A DNA stretch of 64,000 nucleotides from Natrinema gelatinilyticum (GCF_024266705.1 NZ_CP100756.1:558001-622000), one strand, 5' to 3'. Positions 9,441 to 17,933 are shown, counted from the stretch's first letter. Notes: a model not told the origin generated them from the sequence alone. Numbers and translations: made by a program.

Positions 9441-9896
9441 ATGACGACTGACGAGATTACTGACCTGCTGACGGAAGCGTACATCGACGAACTCGAGACC
9501 GTAATGAATTATCTCACCAATGCGACCGTCCTCGACGGTATCCACGCCGAAGAGGTCAAAGAGAGCCTTCAGGAGGACATTCAGGAGGAACTCGACCACG
9601 CACAGATCCTGGGCGAGCGCCTGAAGCAACTCGACGAGTCCCCGCCCGGCTCGGAATCGTTCGAGGCCAATCAGCACAGTCTCCAGCCGCCGGCGGACAC
9701 GACGGACGTCCAGTCGGTCATCGAAGGCGTCCTCGAGGCCGAGGACGACGCGATCGGGACGTACCGCTCGCTGATCGAGGCTGCCGAGGACGCAAACGAC
9801 CCCGTCACCGAGGACGTTGCGGTGACGATTCTCGCCGACGAGGAGGCTCACCACACGGAATTCCGCGGGTTCCAGAAGGAGTTCCCGTCGAACTAG
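9441..9896 (+). CDS. Ferritin-like diiron-fold protein
   Basis: A 151-residue acidic four-helix protein. Helix 1 holds YIDELETVMNYL; helix 2 ends in EELDHAQILGERL with an E-x-x-H metal motif; the second half repeats this with EGVLEAEDDAIGTYRSLIE and DEEAHHTEF, again E-x-x-H. This is the ferritin-like/bacterioferritin diiron arrangement. It probably binds iron for storage or oxidative protection in the cytoplasm. The start is set by the nearby TATA box; upstream in-frame sequence is arginine- and proline-rich and not coding-like. It could instead be a Dps-like or rubrerythrin-like member; no rubredoxin cysteines are present. Confidence 0.85.
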   Translation: MTTDEITDLLTEAYIDELETVMNYLTNATVLDGIHAEEVKESLQEDIQEELDHAQILGERLKQLDESPPGSESFEANQHSLQPPADTTDVQSVIEGVLEAEDDAIGTYRSLIEAAEDANDPVTEDVAVTILADEEAHHTEFRGFQKEFPSN

Positions 9897-9953
9897 TCCC
9901 GCAGAACCTCGGGGGAGAGGAACGTTTTTCTCATCGTAGTTCGACCCATCCAT

Positions 9954-10244
9954 ATGAGCGATTTCGACCTCGACCTTCGGGCCGTCGAGGAACACATGGA
10001 CGAGGAACTGGAACTCGAGGGCAGCATCGTCCTCGGCGTTCTGGACGGGACGACTCCCGCCGACGAGTGGACCGAGGCGATCTCGAAGGGAAACGTCCTC
10101 GTTCTCGACGTCGATGGCGACGTCAACGAACTGGCCGCCGGGTTCGCACGCGAAATCAAGGAATCAGGCGGCACTCTCGTTCACTTCCGGGGCTTTCTGC
10201 TGGTGACGCCGCCCGACATCGACGTGAGCAAGGAGCGGCTGTGA
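9954..10244 (+). CDS. Small conserved haloarchaeal protein (DUF5779-like)
   Basis: A 96-residue acidic protein that reads as a complete small alpha/beta domain: GSIVLGVLDGTTPADEWTEA, then GNVLVLDVDGDVNELAAGFA, then SGGTLVHFRGFLLVTPP. I recognise the pattern as a conserved haloarchaeal family of unknown function, likely DUF5779, from memory only. It follows the ferritin-like gene by 57 nt on the same strand and may be cotranscribed or have its own promoter. No catalytic motif is evident. Confidence 0.8.
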   Translation: MSDFDLDLRAVEEHMDEELELEGSIVLGVLDGTTPADEWTEAISKGNVLVLDVDGDVNELAAGFAREIKESGGTLVHFRGFLLVTPPDIDVSKERL

Positions 10245-10388
10245 CTGTCCCGTCATCTGACCGACAGTCCCGTCCTGTCCAGCGTTCCGCCAAGCGACTG
10301 GCCGCGACCGATTTCGACTGCGGCAGGTGACGGCGAGCGAACGGACGGGGCGATTTACTTTTCGCGGCGATCGACGGGCCAGCGGTTA

Positions 10389-11732
10389 TCAGATCCCGCG
10401 AGCGCGGAGGTACCACCAGAGTTCGACGAGTCCCCACGTCATCCCGGTACCGAGAACGACGATCGCAGGTCCGAGATCGGACGGGGACAGCCACGTCGGA
10501 CTCGCCTGTACGAGAGGGTGCACGACACGGGGTGGCAGGACGGTTTTAATTGCGTCGAGAAACGGTCCGACAAGCCGCGGTTCGTCGGTTCTGTCGCCCT
10601 CGTCGTCGGCGTCGCTCACACGCGACTCGAGGCCGAGCGCAGCCGCGCTCCGTCCGCCAGCGCTCTCGTCGCCCGTCTCCAGCCGTTCGGCGTCGTACGG
10701 ATGGGGGAGTTCGACCTGCCAGACGACACGCCCGCTCCGGTTCACCTCGAGCACTCGCTCCCCGTCGGTGTCCGTGATGAGCGTGTTGCCGTTCGGGAGC
10801 CGATCGGCGTCCCGTGGCCACTCCATTCGATCGTCGGACCAGACCCACGAGCGGCTCCATTCGCCGTTTTCTCGCTGGAACTCCTGTATGCGTCCGTTCT
10901 CGGAATCCGCGACGACGACGGCCGGGCCGCCGCGAGTCGCCGGAATGTAGTCCGGATTGTGTTGCTCGTACAGGATTGAGTGGTCGTCTTCCGCGCCGAG
11001 CGTCCGATTCTCGATCATCCCGGTCTCCGGATCGATGAAGACGACCTGATCCTGATTTCGGAGACTGGCCATCACGCGCCCGTTCTCGAGCACTTCCACG
11101 TCGTTCAAATGTACCCAGTTACCGGGATACGAACCGCCACCATCGACGGGGAAATCGCTCTGGGCGTCCCACGTCCATTCGATCATTTCCGTCTCGGTAT
11201 CGACCATGAACACCTGATCGGCGGCGATATCGGCGACGACGAGGTGTCGGTCGTCGATTCGATCGGCATCGTGCCACTCGCCGGCCGATTCCCGGTATAC
11301 GTACTGGGCGTAAATTTCAGTCACTTCGCCGGTCGAGAGGTTCGCCCGTTCGATGACGTTTCGAGCGCAGGGCGGATCTCGACACTGCGGACTTTTCTCG
11401 ACCAGCGTGTCAGTCGCGGCGTACTCGACGGTCATCGATTCGTTCGCCACAGGGTCCACGTCGTAGTATTTGGTATGCGTGTCGTTCTCGTAGATGAGGC
11501 TTCCGTTCGGCGCGTACGCCGCTATCATGCCGATCCGCCCCGATTGCGTGATGACCGTGTGATTGTCGGTCGGCGGCACGGATTGAACAGTGCTGCCGGT
11601 GCCCGTCGTGGAATCGACGACTGCGCCGTAGGCGGTCCACGCACCGCTCCCGACGAGCAGGAGCAGAAATACGGTTCGGACCCGCCGACGAGTCGTTCGT
11701 TCCGCGACCGACTCCAGTGTCGGACCTACCAT
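10389..11732 (-). CDS. Membrane-anchored arylsulfotransferase-like beta-propeller protein
   Basis: A 447-residue protein with an N-terminal membrane segment (FLLLLVGSGAWTAYGAVV, about residues 20-38), a large extracytoplasmic domain and a C-terminal membrane segment ending in WWYLRARGI. The central domain has repeating propeller blades such as HLNDVEVLENGRVMASLRNQ, EQHNPDYIPATRGGPAVVVA and DADRLPNGNTLITDTDGERV, which resemble ASST/arylsulfotransferase or NHL-type repeats found in many haloarchaeal annotations. Enzyme activity is not shown. The start at MVGPTLESV was chosen because the longer frame would begin at TTG with a non-halophilic leader. Confidence 0.75.
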   Translation of the reverse strand: MVGPTLESVAERTTRRRVRTVFLLLLVGSGAWTAYGAVVDSTTGTGSTVQSVPPTDNHTVITQSGRIGMIAAYAPNGSLIYENDTHTKYYDVDPVANESMTVEYAATDTLVEKSPQCRDPPCARNVIERANLSTGEVTEIYAQYVYRESAGEWHDADRIDDRHLVVADIAADQVFMVDTETEMIEWTWDAQSDFPVDGGGSYPGNWVHLNDVEVLENGRVMASLRNQDQVVFIDPETGMIENRTLGAEDDHSILYEQHNPDYIPATRGGPAVVVADSENGRIQEFQRENGEWSRSWVWSDDRMEWPRDADRLPNGNTLITDTDGERVLEVNRSGRVVWQVELPHPYDAERLETGDESAGGRSAAALGLESRVSDADDEGDRTDEPRLVGPFLDAIKTVLPPRVVHPLVQASPTWLSPSDLGPAIVVLGTGMTWGLVELWWYLRARGI

Positions 11733-11904
11733 TCGGATACAGTCGTTTGCAGTCTCCAATGGGGACGGTATTAGGATACCAGGGTACGTTCTCCCACCGA
11801 CAACTCTCTGCTCGAACGACTGGTTTGAGTACAATAACGATCACTCGAGGATCGACACCGGAGAACCTGAAGCGACGAGCGGAAGGCGATGATCGGCGGG
11901 GACG

Positions 11905-12597
11905 CTACGGAGAAGACGTGACGAACGTCAGGAAGTGACCGTCGGGATCCCGAACGACGATTTCGTCGGTCGTCTCCCGCTCGAGCGATCGGATCCGGTC
12001 GCCGATCGCCTCGAGGGCAGCGGCGGGCTGGTCGGTTTCGAACCCGAGGTCGACGTGGACGCCCCCGCGGGCGTCGGCGATCCCCAGATGAGGTTCCCAG
12101 AGTTCGAGCGCCATCGGGCCCTGAAGTCGGACGCGTTTTCGGTCCTCGCCCTCGTCGACGGCTTCGAAGCCCAACTCCTCGTAGAACGCGCGTGAGCGAC
12201 CGATATCTTCGACCTCGAGAACGACCTCGAAAATCCCGTCGATGCCCGGTCCAGCTACGTCCTGCTGGCCGAGTTCGACGCAGTTGCCGTCGGGATCGTA
12301 CACGTACAGCGATCGGGCGGGACCGAACTGCGCCTCCTCGAGAACGTGCACTTCCGAGAGTCGATCCCACCAGTCGCCGTACTCGGCATCGGGAATAGCG
12401 AACGCGAAGTGCGTGTGCAATCCCCCGCGCGGGAGGGCATCGGGCCGCCGTAACACGAAGTCGGTCTCGCCCGCTGCGAGGACTAGTTCCGTGTCTCGAC
12501 GCTCGCGGACGGACAGTCCCAGTTCCTCCTCGTAGAACGCGCCCGCCTGCTCCAGGTACTTAGTCTCGAGCGCCAGCCAGGATAGCGCGGATACCAT
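11905..12597 (-). CDS. Glyoxalase/VOC-fold dioxygenase-like protein, two modules
   Basis: A 230-residue protein with two vicinal-oxygen-chelate modules. The first shows YLEQAGAFYEEELGLSV, then HTHFAFAIPD and SLYVYDPDGNCVELGQ. The second repeats FEVVLEVEDIGRSRAFYEELGF, HVDLGFETD and VVRDPDGHFLTFV. The pairs of His and Glu in the module ends are the usual metal ligands. Likely a glyoxalase- or extradiol-dioxygenase-type enzyme; the substrate cannot be read from sequence. The start MVSALSWLALETKYLEQAG begins immediately before the first module; more than 300 nt of open upstream frame is arginine-rich and overlaps an IS-end repeat, so it is excluded. Confidence 0.85.
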   Translation of the reverse strand: MVSALSWLALETKYLEQAGAFYEEELGLSVRERRDTELVLAAGETDFVLRRPDALPRGGLHTHFAFAIPDAEYGDWWDRLSEVHVLEEAQFGPARSLYVYDPDGNCVELGQQDVAGPGIDGIFEVVLEVEDIGRSRAFYEELGFEAVDEGEDRKRVRLQGPMALELWEPHLGIADARGGVHVDLGFETDQPAAALEAIGDRIRSLERETTDEIVVRDPDGHFLTFVTSSP

Positions 12598-12669
12598 GGA
12601 CTGCCGTATGTGGAGTAGCGGCATAGAAGCGTCGCCGACCGCCGGCGGTTCGTGCCCGCAGTTCGACGG

Positions 12670-12695
12670 TTCGGCACCTACTGTGAAGTCGTGGG
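12670..12695 (+). repeat. Solo copy of the ISH3-type terminal repeat
   Basis: This 26-nt stretch (core GGCACCTACTGTGAAGTC) is the same sequence found inverted at the two ends of the ISH3-type element at 28232-30568. Here there is no transposase next to it, so it is probably a scar left by an excised or deleted element in the gap between the VOC gene and the next gene. Confidence 0.7.
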
Positions 12696-12803
12696 CTTTC
12701 TCCTTGAGTTTCTGTAACTGCCCCGTCCACACCGGGACAACGCGCAGTCCGGGTACGCGGTGTGTACCTACGTTTATGGATCGAGGCGCCATAGGACACT
12801 CGT

Positions 12804-13487
12804 ATGAGCTTTCGCGCTGACGAACGAGCGACCGAGTACCGCGAGATCGATCGGTTCGACGACGGCGTCGGCTGGATCGCCCACCCCGACGAAACGATGC
12901 AACGCGCAAGTCACGCGATCGCGGTCGACGGCGAGGTCTGGGTCCTCGACCCGGTCGACGCGGATGGAATCGACGATCTGTTCGCGGAGTTCGGCGACGT
13001 CGCCGGCGTCGTCGTGATGCTCGACCGGCACAAACGCGACGCTGCCGCCGTCGCCGATCGTCACGACGTTCCCGTCTATCTCCCCGAGTTTTTCGAGGGC
13101 GTCACCGAGGACATCGACGCTGCGGTCGCCCGGTTCGACGACGAACTCTCCGGTACCGGAATCCGATCCCTGAGGGTGGTCGACAACCGTTTCTGGCAGG
13201 AGGTCGCTCTCTATAATCCGGCCAACGGAACCCTCGTCGTCCCCGAAACGGTCGGGACGGTCGACTACTTCCTGGCCGGCGACGAGAAACTCGGCGTTCA
13301 CCCGATGCTGCGACTGACGCCGCCCCAATCAGCTCTCCGCAGCGTTGTACCCGAACGCGTGCTCGTCGGCCACGGCGCCGGCGTGATGGAAGACGCAGCG
13401 AGAGCACTCGATGACGCCCTCGATCAGTCCCGTCGCGGTGCGCCCAGACTGTACGCATCGACGATTTGGGAGATGCTCCCGGTCTGA
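12804..13487 (+). CDS. Metallo-beta-lactamase-fold-like protein without metal motif
   Basis: A 227-residue soluble acidic protein. Its order of elements recalls the metallo-beta-lactamase fold: HAIAVDGEVWVLDPVD, GVVVMLDRHKRDAAAVADRH, then HDVPVYLPEFFEG and near the end RVLVGHGAGVMEDAARALD. The canonical HxHxDH is replaced by LDRHKRD, so a full zinc site is unlikely. I recall similar haloarchaeal proteins annotated as MBL-fold or hypothetical. The role is unknown. It starts 206 nt from the divergent VOC gene. Confidence 0.7.
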   Translation: MSFRADERATEYREIDRFDDGVGWIAHPDETMQRASHAIAVDGEVWVLDPVDADGIDDLFAEFGDVAGVVVMLDRHKRDAAAVADRHDVPVYLPEFFEGVTEDIDAAVARFDDELSGTGIRSLRVVDNRFWQEVALYNPANGTLVVPETVGTVDYFLAGDEKLGVHPMLRLTPPQSALRSVVPERVLVGHGAGVMEDAARALDDALDQSRRGAPRLYASTIWEMLPV

Positions 13488-13556
13488 CAGACGGAAAGAG
13501 TGGAAACGTCGATCGTGGTGGCATACATCTAACTACCACGCATCCGAAGTAGCGGT

Positions 13557-13979
13557 GTGGTCTACGTCACTCGAGCGCTCGTCGACGTGCTGGTGAACCT
13601 GGCCAGCGACGCCGATCCGACGTCCCTGACGACCGGCGTCTCGGTCACCGCCGCAAGTGAACTCGAGGGCGCGAGCGGACTCCCTCCCGATACCCCCGTC
13701 TTTACGGACTTCTTCTTCCCGACCACCGACAATCCGGTCAATGCCGTCTTCGGCGTCGACCTGTCGACGCCCGCACGCCAGGCCCAGGGCCGATTCGTCT
13801 CTCACCCCATCGGCAAACTCGAGGTCACGAGACGGGACGATCTGGCCGAAGTCATCTTCGTCGCCGTCCCGCCGTGGGGGATCGACGAGCGCTCGTTCGC
13901 CGCGTTCGACCGAAGCGGCGCCCGCCAGCCCCTCGAGATCGTCGACGCTACACCGCCGGGGCAATCGTTGACGGACTGA
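13557..13979 (+). CDS. Conserved-type haloarchaeal protein, unknown function
   Basis: A 140-residue protein starting at GTG. It reads as one alpha/beta domain: VTRALVDVLVNLASDADPTS, VTAASELEGASGLPPDTPVFTDFF, AVFGVDLSTPARQAQGRFVSHP, VIFVAVPPWGIDERSFAAFD. The layout, two blocks containing FTDFFFPTT and RFVSHP, weakly recalls MPN/JAB proteins but the metal motif is missing. Codon usage and acidity fit a real gene. It follows the MBL-like gene by 69 nt on the same strand and may form an operon with it. Confidence 0.75.
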   Translation: MVYVTRALVDVLVNLASDADPTSLTTGVSVTAASELEGASGLPPDTPVFTDFFFPTTDNPVNAVFGVDLSTPARQAQGRFVSHPIGKLEVTRRDDLAEVIFVAVPPWGIDERSFAAFDRSGARQPLEIVDATPPGQSLTD

Positions 13980-14392
13980 TCGGGCGGACGATCGCCGACG
14001 GTCGAGTCCACGCTTCGCCGTCGGATTGAGCGGGACCCGGAGCCTGCTGCCGGTGTTTTCGTCGCCGATGGTGCGTCCAGCGACCGAAAAAATACGAGCC
14101 GAGGACGTCACCCCGAGTTTGATACCGGAAACCCGTCGTCGCCGATAATTCGGTCGATGATGCTTCCGGGAGACCGATCACGACTGTCGTCGTCAGCGTC
14201 GTCGGACGGGAAATTCGGAATGTGAGGCATGCATTTCGGCCCTCCAAACGGAGCCTACCGGCTCGAGTCGGAAAAGCGCTTGCCCGCGACTGCGTGGACG
14301 CGCCGACCCTCGAACGGAAGCCGGAAACACTGGACCCTACCCGTGCAGAAGCCCCGACTTGCTCCCCGCGGAAACCGTTCCCCGTCGGTTGC
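13980..14392. other. Intergenic stretch without a recognised gene
   Basis: About 410 nt between two convergent genes. Open frames here are arginine-rich shadows with no start context or family resemblance. I see no repeats or hairpins of note. Confidence 0.5.
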
Positions 14393-14602
14393 TCACTCGA
14401 GGTAGCCGAGTCCGCGGAGCTGTTCGGTGATCTCCTCGAACTCCGCTTCGGTGAGCTGTCCTTCCTTCTGGTGCTGGATGACGATGCTGCGCAGCAGGAA
14501 CCGGACGAGATCGCTGGTATTCTGGAAGCTCGTTCCCTCGATCGTCTCCTCGACGCGGTCTGCGAGGTCCTTCGGTATCGACACCGTGGTATATTCGGTC
14601 AT
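14393..14602 (-). CDS. Ribbon-helix-helix DNA-binding protein (CopG-like)
   Basis: A 69-residue protein beginning MTEYTTVSIPKDLADRVEE, the beta-strand plus first helix of a ribbon-helix-helix fold, followed by GTSFQNTSDLVRFLLRSIV for the second helix. Such proteins bind DNA as dimers and often regulate their own or neighbouring genes. The short acidic tail (EFEEITEQLRGLGYLE) may be a dimer or partner region. There is no toxin gene adjacent, so it is probably a stand-alone regulator rather than an antitoxin. Confidence 0.85.
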   Translation of the reverse strand: MTEYTTVSIPKDLADRVEETIEGTSFQNTSDLVRFLLRSIVIQHQKEGQLTEAEFEEITEQLRGLGYLE

Positions 14603-14806
14603 ACGCCATACTCCGTCGCAGTGCCCAAATGCGTGTCGGCAATCTGGCGTCACTGCCGGTTCGTGGAGGGTGTCGCTCCGGGGTCGGCGGGCCGTGTTAC
14701 CGTCAGTACAGGGATGGAATCGCTGGCGGTTCGGCGGCAGTCGTTCGCAGCGTTGATCGTCTTCGCAGCCATTTTTATATCCGGCTCCGTACCGTGAGGT
14801 ATAGAT

Positions 14807-15136
14807 ATGGGAGTCCGGCCACCATCGAGCGGAGACGATGAGACACCCGACAGTATCGAGTTCGGCATCGCCGCTGTCGACGCCCGCCTCAAAGACGCCG
14901 ATCTCTCCTTTCCGGCCACGAAAGACGACGTTGAGGCCGAACTCGGCCACGAGCGCATCCCGTACGACGTCCACGGAAACGACGTTCCGTTGAGCGAAAT
15001 GCTCGACCGCGTTCCGACGACCCAGTTCGATTCCCGACAGGAACTGCTGAACCAGCTCCACCAACCGTTCGAGAAGTACCGCCGGAACCGATCCGGCGGC
15101 GTCGTCGCGCAGGTCCGCTCGTTGCTGCCGTTCTGA
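14807..15136 (+). CDS. Small DUF5789-like haloarchaeal protein
   Basis: A 109-residue acidic protein with SIEFGIAAVDARLKDADLSFPATKDDVEAELG, then IPYDVHGNDVPLSEMLDRVP, then LLNQLHQPFEKYRRNRSGG. I recognise this as a widespread haloarchaeal small protein family (DUF5789, related to DUF2795), from memory. Function unknown. A TATA-like TTTTTATATCC at 14772-14782 lies about 30 nt upstream of the ATG, giving a leaderless transcript. Confidence 0.82.
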   Translation: MGVRPPSSGDDETPDSIEFGIAAVDARLKDADLSFPATKDDVEAELGHERIPYDVHGNDVPLSEMLDRVPTTQFDSRQELLNQLHQPFEKYRRNRSGGVVAQVRSLLPF

Positions 15137-15234
15137 CTACCCGGTTCGAGTTCCGACTGGCGGTTCGATTTCGCTCGCGACGTCGCAGGTGACTGCAGCG
15201 CCGAATCCGTCCACGGCCTCGTGTCTGTACTACA

Positions 15235-16242
15235 CTAGTCTTCGCGGGCTTCGCGTGCGATGCGCTCGAGTCGCCGTCGTTGCTCGCGGTGGAGGGTCAC
15301 GAGCATGTCCGAGAGGACACCGAACATGAGCAACTGAACGCCGAGCAGGATGGCGGCGGCCGAGACGACCGCCAGGACCTCGTGGCTCTGGGTGTATTGG
15401 ATCCACTCCCAGAGAACGTAGACTGCAATGAAACTCCCGGATACGATGCCGGCGACGCCGAGGCTTCCAAAATAAAACAGCGGATTGTTCGTCTTCGCCA
15501 GCGAGTACAGCGCGAGGATGATCGTCCCGCCGTCTTTGATCGGATGAAGGTTCGTCTCGGACTCGTCGGGCCGAGCCGTGTAGCTGATCGGCACGACCGT
15601 CGTTTCGATACCGTGTCTGACGCACTCGACGGCCAGTTCGGTCTCGAGCGTGAACCCCTCGGAGTCCAGCGATAGCCGTTCGAACGACTCGACGGTAAAC
15701 GCCCGGTAGCCCGAGAGGATGTCCTCGTAGTTGGCGCCGTGGACGAACCCGAACGCTCGGTTGATCATCCGGTTGCCGACGCCGTTTAACGCTCGCATCG
15801 CGTCGTCGTCCATATCCGCGAAGCGGTTGCCGATGACGTGTTCGTACCCGCGCGCGAGCGGTTCGATCATCGTATCGGCGTCGGCCGGGTCATAGGTCCC
15901 GTCACCGTCGAGCATCAACACGTACGGCACCGTAATGTACTCGAGGGCCTCGCGGACGGCCTGGCCCTTCCCGTCGCCTGACTGGACCAGCACTTCCGCG
16001 CCGTATTCGCGGGCGATGTCGCGGGTACCGTCCGAGGAGTCGCCGTCGACGACGACCACGTTCGTGTATCCCTCCTCGAAGAACCCCTCGATCACGTCGC
16101 CGATCGTGGCCGCCTCGTCGAGCGTGGGGATGAGGACGCAGACATCGTCGGGCGAAACCTCCCCCGACTCCTCCGTGACGGTGACGCTTTTGCCACCGTC
16201 CGAGAGGACGCTCGAATCCGCACGAGCTGCGTCGTCTTCCAT
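15235..16242 (-). CDS. aglJ: Dolichol-phosphate sugar transferase AglJ (S-layer N-glycosylation)
   Basis: A 335-residue GT2-family glycosyltransferase. The N-terminal catalytic domain shows VCVLIPTLDEAATIGDVI, NVVVVDGDSSDGT and VLMLDGDGTYDPADAD (metal-binding D-x-D), then NRFADMDDDAMRALNGVGNR and ILSGYRAF. Two C-terminal membrane helices follow (LFYFGSLGVAGIVSGSFIA; LAVVSAAAILLGVQLLMFG). This is the architecture of AglJ, which in Haloferax adds the first sugar to dolichol phosphate for S-layer N-glycosylation. An acidic 30-residue N-terminal extension is present. Remnants of UDP-glucose dehydrogenase, a gene type often linked to the same pathway (AglM), lie just upstream. Confidence 0.9.
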   Translation of the reverse strand: MEDDAARADSSVLSDGGKSVTVTEESGEVSPDDVCVLIPTLDEAATIGDVIEGFFEEGYTNVVVVDGDSSDGTRDIAREYGAEVLVQSGDGKGQAVREALEYITVPYVLMLDGDGTYDPADADTMIEPLARGYEHVIGNRFADMDDDAMRALNGVGNRMINRAFGFVHGANYEDILSGYRAFTVESFERLSLDSEGFTLETELAVECVRHGIETTVVPISYTARPDESETNLHPIKDGGTIILALYSLAKTNNPLFYFGSLGVAGIVSGSFIAVYVLWEWIQYTQSHEVLAVVSAAAILLGVQLLMFGVLSDMLVTLHREQRRRLERIAREARED

Positions 16243-16370
16243 CGAGACATACTCCCCCGCCGATCTGCAAAAGGCTACTGATTGGCCAGCGGTGGGACTA
16301 CATCGTCGATATCCGCGTTGAAGTGATTGACACGACTCAGGTAATCTAGCCGGTAGCTGACTACCAGGCC

Positions 16371-16520
16371 AGCCCCTCGAGAACGACCGGGTCGCCCGGC
16401 GTCGAACTACCAGACAAGTCCCTCGTGAACCGCCTCGGGGTCGAGCCCCGAGGCATTCGGCCTGCCCCGCCTGTAGACCTCGAGAGCGGACTCGTCGACG
16501 TCGATCCGGCGGTCAATCTG
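16371..16520 (-). pseudogene. Repeated C-terminal remnants of UDP-sugar dehydrogenase
   Basis: Minus-strand translation gives two short tails in succession, ...DPVVLEGLAW and ...LDPEAVHEGLVW, each ending in a stop. The second is preceded by RRIDVDESALEVYRRG. These match the end of the larger remnant at 17307-17650 (RPIDVDESALEVYEGLTWEP). The DNA copy (about 35 nt near 16472-16510) matches 17379-17412 almost exactly. They look like left-over duplicated 3' ends, not working genes. Confidence 0.6.
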
Positions 16521-16617
16521 TTGTGAGACAGGGTGTCTGGTATGGGTCTCGTTTGCGATCAGGAACCACCCTGTGACCCGGGCGATTTGTACACATTCGT
16601 CGAACGAAAGATACCGT

Positions 16618-17028
16618 TCAAAAAGACGCCCAGTCGACGACTGTAATACCATCGATCCGCTCGAAGTGGTCGACGTTTGCGGTCAGAACCGGCAGTTGTT
16701 CGACCATTGCTGTCGCTCCGATGTAGACGTCGTGCAAGTCGTGTAATGGGTCTCCACGTCGCTGCAAGGAAGAAATTATGTCGGCTGCGGCGGTTGCAAC
16801 GGCTCGTTTCACGTCGACAATTTGGAATCTGGCGAGTAACCGCTCGAGATCCGCAAGCGCCTCCTGGCGAACTGCACTCTCCTGATAGCGTTTGTTGACG
16901 CCGAGTCGTAGCTCGGTGACCGTGACAGTACTGATCGCGTGGCGGCCTTCGTCGTCGAGTTTCGCCACACGGTCAGCAAACCCTCCACGATCGATATCGA
17001 CGAGAACCGAAGTGTCACACAGTTTCAT
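16618..17028 (-). CDS. vapC: VapC-type PIN-domain ribonuclease toxin
   Basis: A 136-residue PIN-domain protein. The acidic active-site residues are visible in LCDTSVLVDIDRGG (first Asp), VTVTELRLGV (Glu), and DLHDVYIGATAMVEQLPVLTANVDHFERI (the later Asp pair). VapC toxins cleave RNA, often initiator tRNA or rRNA, when not neutralised. The start at MKLCDTSV overlaps the upstream antitoxin gene by 14 nt, the usual coupled arrangement. The pair lies between duplicated UDP-sugar dehydrogenase remnants. Confidence 0.92.
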   Translation of the reverse strand: MKLCDTSVLVDIDRGGFADRVAKLDDEGRHAISTVTVTELRLGVNKRYQESAVRQEALADLERLLARFQIVDVKRAVATAAADIISSLQRRGDPLHDLHDVYIGATAMVEQLPVLTANVDHFERIDGITVVDWASF

Positions 17029-17242
17029 CGTCGAGCCGTGAAAGCGTGCCGTGGCTGAGGTCCTCAATTTCGTTCTTCACGTCGTCGTATGTCTCCCGGT
17101 CCAGGATATTGGCCCCCGTGACGTCGGAGAGTCGCTGGCGCTCCTCGAGGTGGTCCCGGATGACTTCGCTGAAACTTCGATCCCCCTTCTCACGTTTCAA
17201 CGCGCGGTACACGTCGTCGGAGATTGCGATGTTTTTGCTCAT
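17015..17242 (-). CDS. vapB: VapB antitoxin
   Basis: A 75-residue protein starting MSKNIAISDDVYRALKREKG, then RSFSEVIRDHLEERQRL, the N-terminal DNA-binding module of archaeal VapB antitoxins, with an acidic C-terminal tail (DVKNEIEDLSHGT) that would embrace the toxin. It is upstream of and overlaps vapC. A 16-bp perfect palindrome 8 nt before the start is the likely autoregulatory operator. Confidence 0.9.
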   Translation of the reverse strand: MSKNIAISDDVYRALKREKGDRSFSEVIRDHLEERQRLSDVTGANILDRETYDDVKNEIEDLSHGTLSRLDDETV

Positions 17243-17249
17243 ATGCTAT

Positions 17250-17265
17250 GTATGGGTACCCATAC
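17250..17265. promoter_or_regulatory. Palindromic operator of vapBC
   Basis: GTATGGGTACCCATAC is a perfect 16-bp palindrome located just upstream of the vapB ATG (17242) and next to an A/T-rich tract that could be the promoter. Antitoxins of this type usually bind such a site to repress their own operon; binding here is inferred. Confidence 0.7.
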
Positions 17266-17306
17266 GAAAAAAGATTCCCTCCCCAGTGACGTTCGTCTCG
17301 ACCGTT

Positions 17307-17650
17307 TCAGTTTGGTTCGAGACCGGTCGTTGCGAAGATCCGTTCAAGTTCAACGAGCGGTTCCCAGGTAAGCCCCTCGTAGACCTCGAGGGCGGACTCG
17401 TCGACGTCGATCGGCCGGCCGTCGACGACGACCGTACGGGACATGCCCTCGAACGACAGGTCGTCGAACTCCGGCCAGTCGGTCGCGACGACGGCCCCGT
17501 CCGTGCCCTCGGCCGAGTCAGCGTACTCGACATCTGGGTAGTCGGACCGAACGTTTTCGATTGCCACCACGTCGTACGCGACGGTCGCACCCCGCTTCTG
17601 GAGGTGATCGTCGTCTGTGTCCTCGAGCGCGGCCGAACGATCCCCTGGCG
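17307..17650 (-). pseudogene. UDP-glucose/GDP-mannose dehydrogenase, C-terminal fragment
   Basis: The minus frame reads AALEDTDDDHLQKRGATVAYD, then VVAIENVRSDYPDVEYADS, EGTDGAVVATDWPEFDDLSF and MSRTVVVDGRPID, which is the C-terminal UDP-binding domain of UDP-sugar 6-dehydrogenases. The N-terminal NAD domain and the central domain are absent, and upstream sequence up to the carbonic anhydrase gene has no matching frame. This is a truncated relic. In haloarchaea such dehydrogenases (AglM) supply sugar acids for the AglJ pathway, and aglJ is nearby. Confidence 0.75.
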
Positions 17651-17933
17651 CACATGATCGCGAGGTCGAGACTCGCCGTCTTCGGACTGCAGCGTGGGCA
17701 GACAGCGGAAGGTGACGTGTGCGGGTCTCGTCGTAGTCCGTCGACCCGCTCGACGTCGCGATCGATCGTGACGAGCGGTTCTTCGTGGATAATTCCCGGC
17801 CACCGAGTGACGATCACCGGCCATCGAACGGGACGTGCATCGGGGTCGGGAATCACCACGGGGCGTCTACGACCGTCCGGCGGACCCGTTCCAAACGATT
17901 GGAATTATTAACGAAGCCACCGCCTGGTTACGT

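Noticed and set aside
16407..16652. 81-codon frame overlapping the vapC 3' end
   Set aside because: Its C-terminal half is a dehydrogenase tail remnant and the N-terminal half is out-of-frame vapC sequence.
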